This document shows, one piece after another, positions 60,690 to 64,000 of a DNA stretch of 64,000 bases. Positions within the stretch are counted from its first letter, which is position 1. Each line of letters begins with the position of its first letter. The position numbers and the translations under genes were made by a program. The notes beneath the pieces are model-generated. The model was not told the DNA's origin and made no database searches. It was given only the letters and a program-made list of their open reading frames with translations. The DNA is from Longimicrobiales bacterium (GTDB lineage Bacteria; Gemmatimonadota; Gemmatimonadetes; Longimicrobiales; Gaopeijiaceae): contig OX639991.1 in NCBI GenBank assembly GCA_951828585.1, positions 248,001 to 312,000 of the forward strand, given 5' to 3'.

Positions 60690-61003
60690 TTCGAGTCGAG
60701 AACCCCCGCGGCTTCCAGTGCACTGCGCACGCAGAGACAGGACGCGGTCTCTCTCCGGAGCGCGACGAGGGCGCCGTCAACGCGATAGACGATCGGGCCC
60801 CCCGCGGGAGAATGCCGGACCGGACAGAGCTTGCACCCCGGCACGATGCCCTGCTCCAGCAACGGCACAACGTCGTCGCCGGCCACGTCCATCCGCACCA
60901 GGACAACTTCCTCTTCCAGGGGGACATCGGCCAGGACGCGCAGGGGCACTTCCCTCTGGGCATCGTCGGGTCGCCGGGGGGCGGAGTCGCCTGTCCGTTT
61001 CAC
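60686..61003 (-). CDS. feoA: FeoA-family protein
   Basis: 105 aa from GTG 61003, behind AGGGAG. The SH3-like FeoA domain: LRVLADVPLEEEVVLVRMDVAGDDVVPLLEQGIVPGCKLCPVRHSP and VYRVDGALVALRRETASCLCV. It modulates FeoB in the cytoplasm. The N-terminal 20 residues are poorly conserved. The upstream gap (61004-61138) holds its promoter; no clear Fur box is recognised there. Confidence 0.85.
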   Translation of the reverse strand: MKRTGDSAPRRPDDAQREVPLRVLADVPLEEEVVLVRMDVAGDDVVPLLEQGIVPGCKLCPVRHSPAGGPIVYRVDGALVALRRETASCLCVRSALEAAGVLDSN

Positions 61004-61138
61004 ACTCTACTCCCTGGAAGAGTCATGTTGCAGGGTCACGTTGCTCGATCCGAGCCACGCGATAGTAGAGTAAGGTGGTGTTCCCGAAATGGAAAGTCCT
61101 CTTCACACCTCTTCACACCTCTTCGAACGTGTCCGGCC

Positions 61139-61753
61139 ATGCATACCTACCGCGTCCCCTCCGCAGTCGCCGAAGTCGAGGACGTCATCCGGCGGAGCCG
61201 GTTCGTGACCCGTGCGGGGCGGGCCTCCGGCCGGGAGGAGGCCGCGCGGTTCGTTCAGGAGACGCGTGAATGGCTTCCCGGAGCGACCCACTACTGCTGG
61301 GCCTACAACGCGGGTCCGCCCGGATCCACGGCACAGGTCGGCATGAGCGACGCGGGGGAGCCGCACGGTACCGCGGGGAAGCCCATGCTGCACACCCTGC
61401 TGCACTCGGGGATGGGCGAGGTGGTGGTGGTATGCGCCCGCCACTACGGAGGGGTCAAGCTCGGTACGGGCGGGCTCGCGCGGGCGTACGCCGCGGGTGC
61501 GAAGCGCGTCCTGGAGGCGTGCCCCACAATGGAGCGGGTCGATCGGACCCCGGTGGTGGTCACGGTCGACTACCGCAGCACAGACCGTGTCGACCGCGCT
61601 CTCGATGCTCTCGGGGCCACCGTTACGGAGCGCGTCTTCGGCGCCGATGTCCGTTATCGAGTCCTGGTCCCGCGCCACCGCCGAGCGGATCTCGACAGCG
61701 CGATTGCCGAGATCACGGGAGGGAAGGGCCGTCTGGACGACGACTCCGGGTGA
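61139..61753 (+). CDS. YigZ/IMPACT family protein
   Basis: 204 aa from ATG 61139. N-terminal UPF0029 domain: HTYRVPSAVAEVEDVIRRSRFVTRAG, ATHYCWAYNAG, DAGEPHGTAGKPMLHTLL and VVCARHYGGVKLGTGGLARAYA, the signature of YigZ proteins. A C-terminal ferredoxin-like domain completes it (VDYRSTDRVDRALDALGATV). Role in bacteria not firmly known. Gap of 10 nt to the converging polyprenol-kinase-like gene. Confidence 0.9.
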   Translation: MHTYRVPSAVAEVEDVIRRSRFVTRAGRASGREEAARFVQETREWLPGATHYCWAYNAGPPGSTAQVGMSDAGEPHGTAGKPMLHTLLHSGMGEVVVVCARHYGGVKLGTGGLARAYAAGAKRVLEACPTMERVDRTPVVVTVDYRSTDRVDRALDALGATVTERVFGADVRYRVLVPRHRRADLDSAIAEITGGKGRLDDDSG

Positions 61754-61763
61754 CCCTGGCGGA

Positions 61764-62402
61764 CTACCCCGGCATCCCCACCAGCCAAAGCGCGAGAACG
61801 GTCGCCAAAGGGACGGTGAGATTGTCGTCGATACCGCTGGGCACAACCTCCGCAACGGCCACCACCAACGCGGATATCAGCGCGGCCGGGAGACCCGCAA
61901 AGGGGGTCAGTACAGCCACCGCGACCAGGAAGAAGATCCCGGTGCCTTCCCAGCTCCCCTTCCCCAGTTTGTGCCTCCCCCACAGCCGGCCGATCACGCT
62001 CGCGGCCGGATCGGCGAGCGCGAGGACCAGCATGGCCGGCGCAAACAACGGATGGGGAGCGACCACAAGGACAGTCAGGGCTCCGATCAGAAACCAGGTC
62101 GAAGATGCGAGCCTCCGGGCCTCACGCGGCGACGCTAGCGCGGAGAACCAGCGGAAGAAGGTGGTGTTGGCCACGCGCGACCGCAGACGGACCCAGTCCA
62201 GCAACAGCGCCGCGGCCAGCGCGCCGGCCAGGGTGGCAAACGGCACCATCGAGGCCGGTCCCATCCAGTGGACGAAGGCGGCGATCCCCACGCCGCCCCC
62301 CACATGAAACAGTCTGCGCCATGGTTGCACACCTTCGGTTCCCCGCACGGCGGCGGCGAATTCCGAACCCCCGGAGCGTTCCGCATCGCCGGTCACGAAC
62401 AC
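61764..62402 (-). CDS. Phytol/dolichol kinase-like membrane protein
   Basis: 212 aa, about six membrane helices. Features of the CTP-dependent polyprenol/phytol kinase family (VTE5/DGK1/SEC59): LADPAASVIGRLWGRHKLGKGSWEGTGIFF in the middle and VVAVAEVVPSGIDDNLTVPLATVLAL near the end, both with the conserved Asp, Lys and Glu. It would phosphorylate an isoprenoid alcohol or diacylglycerol at the inner membrane. The N-terminal 25 residues are poorly conserved and the start could lie further downstream. Confidence 0.8.
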   Translation of the reverse strand: MFVTGDAERSGGSEFAAAVRGTEGVQPWRRLFHVGGGVGIAAFVHWMGPASMVPFATLAGALAAALLLDWVRLRSRVANTTFFRWFSALASPREARRLASSTWFLIGALTVLVVAPHPLFAPAMLVLALADPAASVIGRLWGRHKLGKGSWEGTGIFFLVAVAVLTPFAGLPAALISALVVAVAEVVPSGIDDNLTVPLATVLALWLVGMPG

Positions 62403-62895
62403 AACTCCCTTCTCCCGACCGGGAGCCGGGCTCCTCGGGTGATGTAGCCACTTCCGAGCCGGAGTCGTTTCATCCGGGTTGCCTGGTCCTCACGCCGACG
62501 TTGCCGGCGACATGCAACTTGAGTTCGTACGCATACCGCGGATCATACACCGAGAATCGAGGGTGGCAAGCTGGAACGTTCGGCTGGACGGTGTGGACCA
62601 GAGACTTTTCCTGGCGATCCTGTCCCTGCAGACCCCCTCGCTGAATCGGATCATGAGCCGCGTCACCGTGGTCGCGGATCCGCCGGTGAGCCAGGTCTTG
62701 GGTACATTCTCGGTCCAAACCGGCTGCTACGTCCGGCTTTCGCACGCGCGGAAGGCTTTACAGGATTCGGCTATTCAAGGATGTTCCGGAAAGGAACGGC
62801 GGATTCAAGATCTTTCGCTACTACGACGAACACCCCGAAATCGTGATCGACGAGGCGCGGTCGGCGATTGGGGAACCGCCTCGGAGGGAGCGAGC
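62403..62895 (+). pseudogene. Degenerate region: PAP2-like fragment and unknown C-terminal fragment
   Basis: About 490 bases without an intact gene. On the plus strand at about 62575-62720 one frame reads DQRLFLAILSLQTPSLNRIM and VVADPPVSQVLG, like the first helix of a PAP2 phosphatase. In another frame (62690-62899) reads YRIRLFKDVPERNGGFKIF and RYYDEHPEIVIDEARSAIG, then stops at 62897-62899, overlapping the response regulator ATG as ATGA. I cannot name the second fragment. It may be a translated leader of the regulator or debris. Confidence 0.4.
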
Positions 62896-63687
62896 ATGAG
62901 ACCACTCCCGTCTACATCGGGCGCCGTGGCCGGCGTGGGGGCGGCGCGGGCCACAGACAGCGACGCGACCAGAATCTCTCCGCGTGTATTGGTCGTCGAG
63001 GACGAGGCCGAGATTGCCGCCCTGGTTGCCTACCAGCTGACCCGCGAGGGCTACCGGGTCGAGACGGCCCTGAGCGGCGCGGCGGCGCTGGACGCCCTGC
63101 ACCGGAACTTGCCCGACCTTCTCGTCCTCGACAGGATGCTCCCGGAGGTGTCCGGAGACGACGTGCTCAAGGCCGTGCGGACCGACCCCGCCACCCGGGC
63201 GGTGCCGGTACTGATCCTCACCGCGAAACGGGACCAGGCGGACCGGATAGACGGTCTGGAAATGGGGGCCGACGATTACCTCACGAAGCCCTTCAGCCCC
63301 CGAGAGCTCGTGCTGCGGGTGGACGCCATACTTCGCCGCGCCCAAGGCGAGTTGAAGGCCGGCACCGGCGGTGGCCGCATCCTGCACGCCGGGCCGCTCC
63401 GGGTGGACGTCGGCGCACACATCGTGACCCTGGACGACATGGAGGTCCAGCTCACTCCGACCGAATTCCGCCTCCTGCAGACACTCATGGAGCGCCGCGG
63501 CCGCACCCAGAGCCGCCATCAGCTCCTGACCGAGGCGTGGGATGTGGATCCGGCCGCGGCCAGCCGTCTGCATACCCGCACCGTGGACATGCACGTGCGG
63601 CGTTTGCGGGGCAAGCTTGGTCTCGCGGGAGAGTGGATCGAGACCGTCCGCGGTTTCGGGTACCGGTTTCAGCACCCTGTAGGATGA
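62896..63687 (+). CDS. PhoB/OmpR-type response regulator
   Basis: 263 aa from ATG 62896 with GGGAG upstream. Receiver domain (about 28-145): acidic pocket VVEDEAE, phospho-acceptor Asp79 in LLVLDRMLP, Thr109 in LILTAKR, Lys131 in YLTKPFSPREL. The C-terminal winged helix (about 165-260) contains LTPTEFRLLQTLMERRGR, HTRTVDMHVRRLRGKLG and IETVRGFGYRF, typical of OmpR/PhoB. The N-terminal 25-residue extension is unusual. The matching sensor kinase is not seen in the window. Followed by a direct repeat of TCTGCTAGCAC. Confidence 0.92.
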   Translation: MRPLPSTSGAVAGVGAARATDSDATRISPRVLVVEDEAEIAALVAYQLTREGYRVETALSGAAALDALHRNLPDLLVLDRMLPEVSGDDVLKAVRTDPATRAVPVLILTAKRDQADRIDGLEMGADDYLTKPFSPRELVLRVDAILRRAQGELKAGTGGGRILHAGPLRVDVGAHIVTLDDMEVQLTPTEFRLLQTLMERRGRTQSRHQLLTEAWDVDPAAASRLHTRTVDMHVRRLRGKLGLAGEWIETVRGFGYRFQHPVG

Positions 63688-63695
63688 CGGGATTG

Positions 63696-63719
63696 TCTGC
63701 TAGCACAATCTGCTAGCAC
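63696..63719. repeat. Tandem TCTGCTAGCAC repeat
   Basis: TCTGCTAGCAC at 63696-63706 and again at 63709-63719, each with the palindrome GCTAGC. It lies between convergent stops (63687 and 63741), the same setting as the related repeat at 32137-32178. Confidence 0.5.
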
Positions 63720-63740
63720 CAACGCGCCCTCTGACCGACC

Positions 63741-64000
63741 CTACCTTTTCGACCGACGGCTTCCCCCGTTCCCCCCGATCGGGTCCCCGGCCGGCAGCTG
63801 CAGCGACGGCGTCGGCGTCGTGTTCTCGATCCGCTCCTGCCAGCGGCGAATGTCGGCCGCCACCAGGCGCTGGTGCGCTGACGCCGCCATAAGCGCCTCC
63901 AGCTGGCCCGCCAACCGGTCCAGCCGGTCCGAGAGCACCGCCCGTGCCTCGGTCATCGTGCCCGCGCTGCCCGCGTGCCGCATCATCCGGTCCACCACCG
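63741..64000 (-). CDS. C-terminal part of an unidentified protein, cut by window
   Basis: The frame is open to the right edge. About 85 residues: a helical segment (TEARAVLSDRLDRLAGQLEALMAASAHQRLVAADIRRWQERI) likely to form a coiled coil, then a Pro-rich, basic tail (LQLPAGDPIGGNGGSRRSKR). Position next to a response regulator could suggest a signalling protein, but no domain is visible. Confidence 0.6.
   Translation of the reverse strand, partial: VVDRMMRHAGSAGTMTEARAVLSDRLDRLAGQLEALMAASAHQRLVAADIRRWQERIENTTPTPSLQLPAGDPIGGNGGSRRSKR

Noticed and set aside
59100-60788. 562-codon plus-strand frame opposite feoB
   Set aside because: Shadow frame; composition typical of antisense to membrane proteins (Arg/Gln/His-rich).
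1-64000. CRISPR array, rRNA operon, integrase or insertion sequence
   Set aside because: No regularly spaced repeats, rRNA sequence, transposase or terminal repeats with target duplication were seen. The DUF4143 fragment and the toxin-antitoxin pair are the only mobile-type genes.

Overview
The window looks like a piece of a high-GC Gram-negative genome, most likely an uncultured member of the Gemmatimonadota, perhaps from a marine or host-associated lineage. This is inferred from gene content, not from a marker gene. The pointers are many exported six-bladed beta-propellers and lipoproteins, a sortilin-like Asp-box protein, a DUF5916-type outer-membrane protein, two choice-of-anchor-B proteins, a TonB protein, a secreted ankyrin protein, and ribosomal proteins S14, L31, L33 and L28 in their zinc-free forms. 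Nearly everything outside the housekeeping block at 40.6-43.8 kb carries a signal peptide or lipobox.

Layout. 1-7 kb: two related propeller lipoproteins (one cut by the window edge) among propeller debris, a DUF4143 ATPase fragment and a 990-aa secreted ankyrin protein. 7-16.8 kb: a pair of secreted proteins of unknown function, a 1098-aa Asp-box propeller with a propeller lipoprotein immediately upstream, a TonB-family protein, a broken serine hydrolase and another propeller. 16.8-26.9 kb: a same-strand tandem array of paralogous exported propellers, with five intact copies, one frameshifted copy, one deletion copy and one C-terminal stub. A PIN toxin/Phd-type antitoxin pair sits inside the array. 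26.9-39.8 kb: a HupE/UreJ membrane protein, a four-gene run of exported proteins (NHL propeller, lectin-like lipoprotein, creatininase-like lipoprotein, carboxypeptidase-regulatory-like protein), a PepSY membrane protein, small lipoproteins, a DUF5916 protein, tRNA-Ala(UGC), a GH-like TIM barrel and a flavin oxidoreductase.

39.8-46.9 kb is the conserved core: rpsN, mog, a MazG-like pyrophosphohydrolase overlapping folE2, then rpmE2, rpmG and rpmB, followed by a large outer-membrane protein and a putative metalloprotease. 47-57 kb: a CoA transferase, a trypsin-fold protease followed by a free-standing copy of its own N-terminal domain, a TolB-like propeller and two choice-of-anchor-B paralogues. 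56.8-64 kb: a BtuF-like binding protein behind an operator-like palindrome, FeoA-FeoB iron import, a YigZ protein, a polyprenol-kinase-like protein and a PhoB-type response regulator.

The most notable signals are: (i) the decaying propeller array, where unrelated modules (the ankyrin gene and the toxin-antitoxin pair) begin at the stop codon of a propeller remnant; (ii) the protease with its standalone pro-domain; (iii) an 18-bp palindromic site shared by two loci 51 kb apart; (iv) a 41-47-bp dispersed repeat that serves both as intergenic DNA and as the signal-peptide-proximal coding sequence of lipoproteins; and (v) grouping of zinc-independent ribosomal proteins with folE2.
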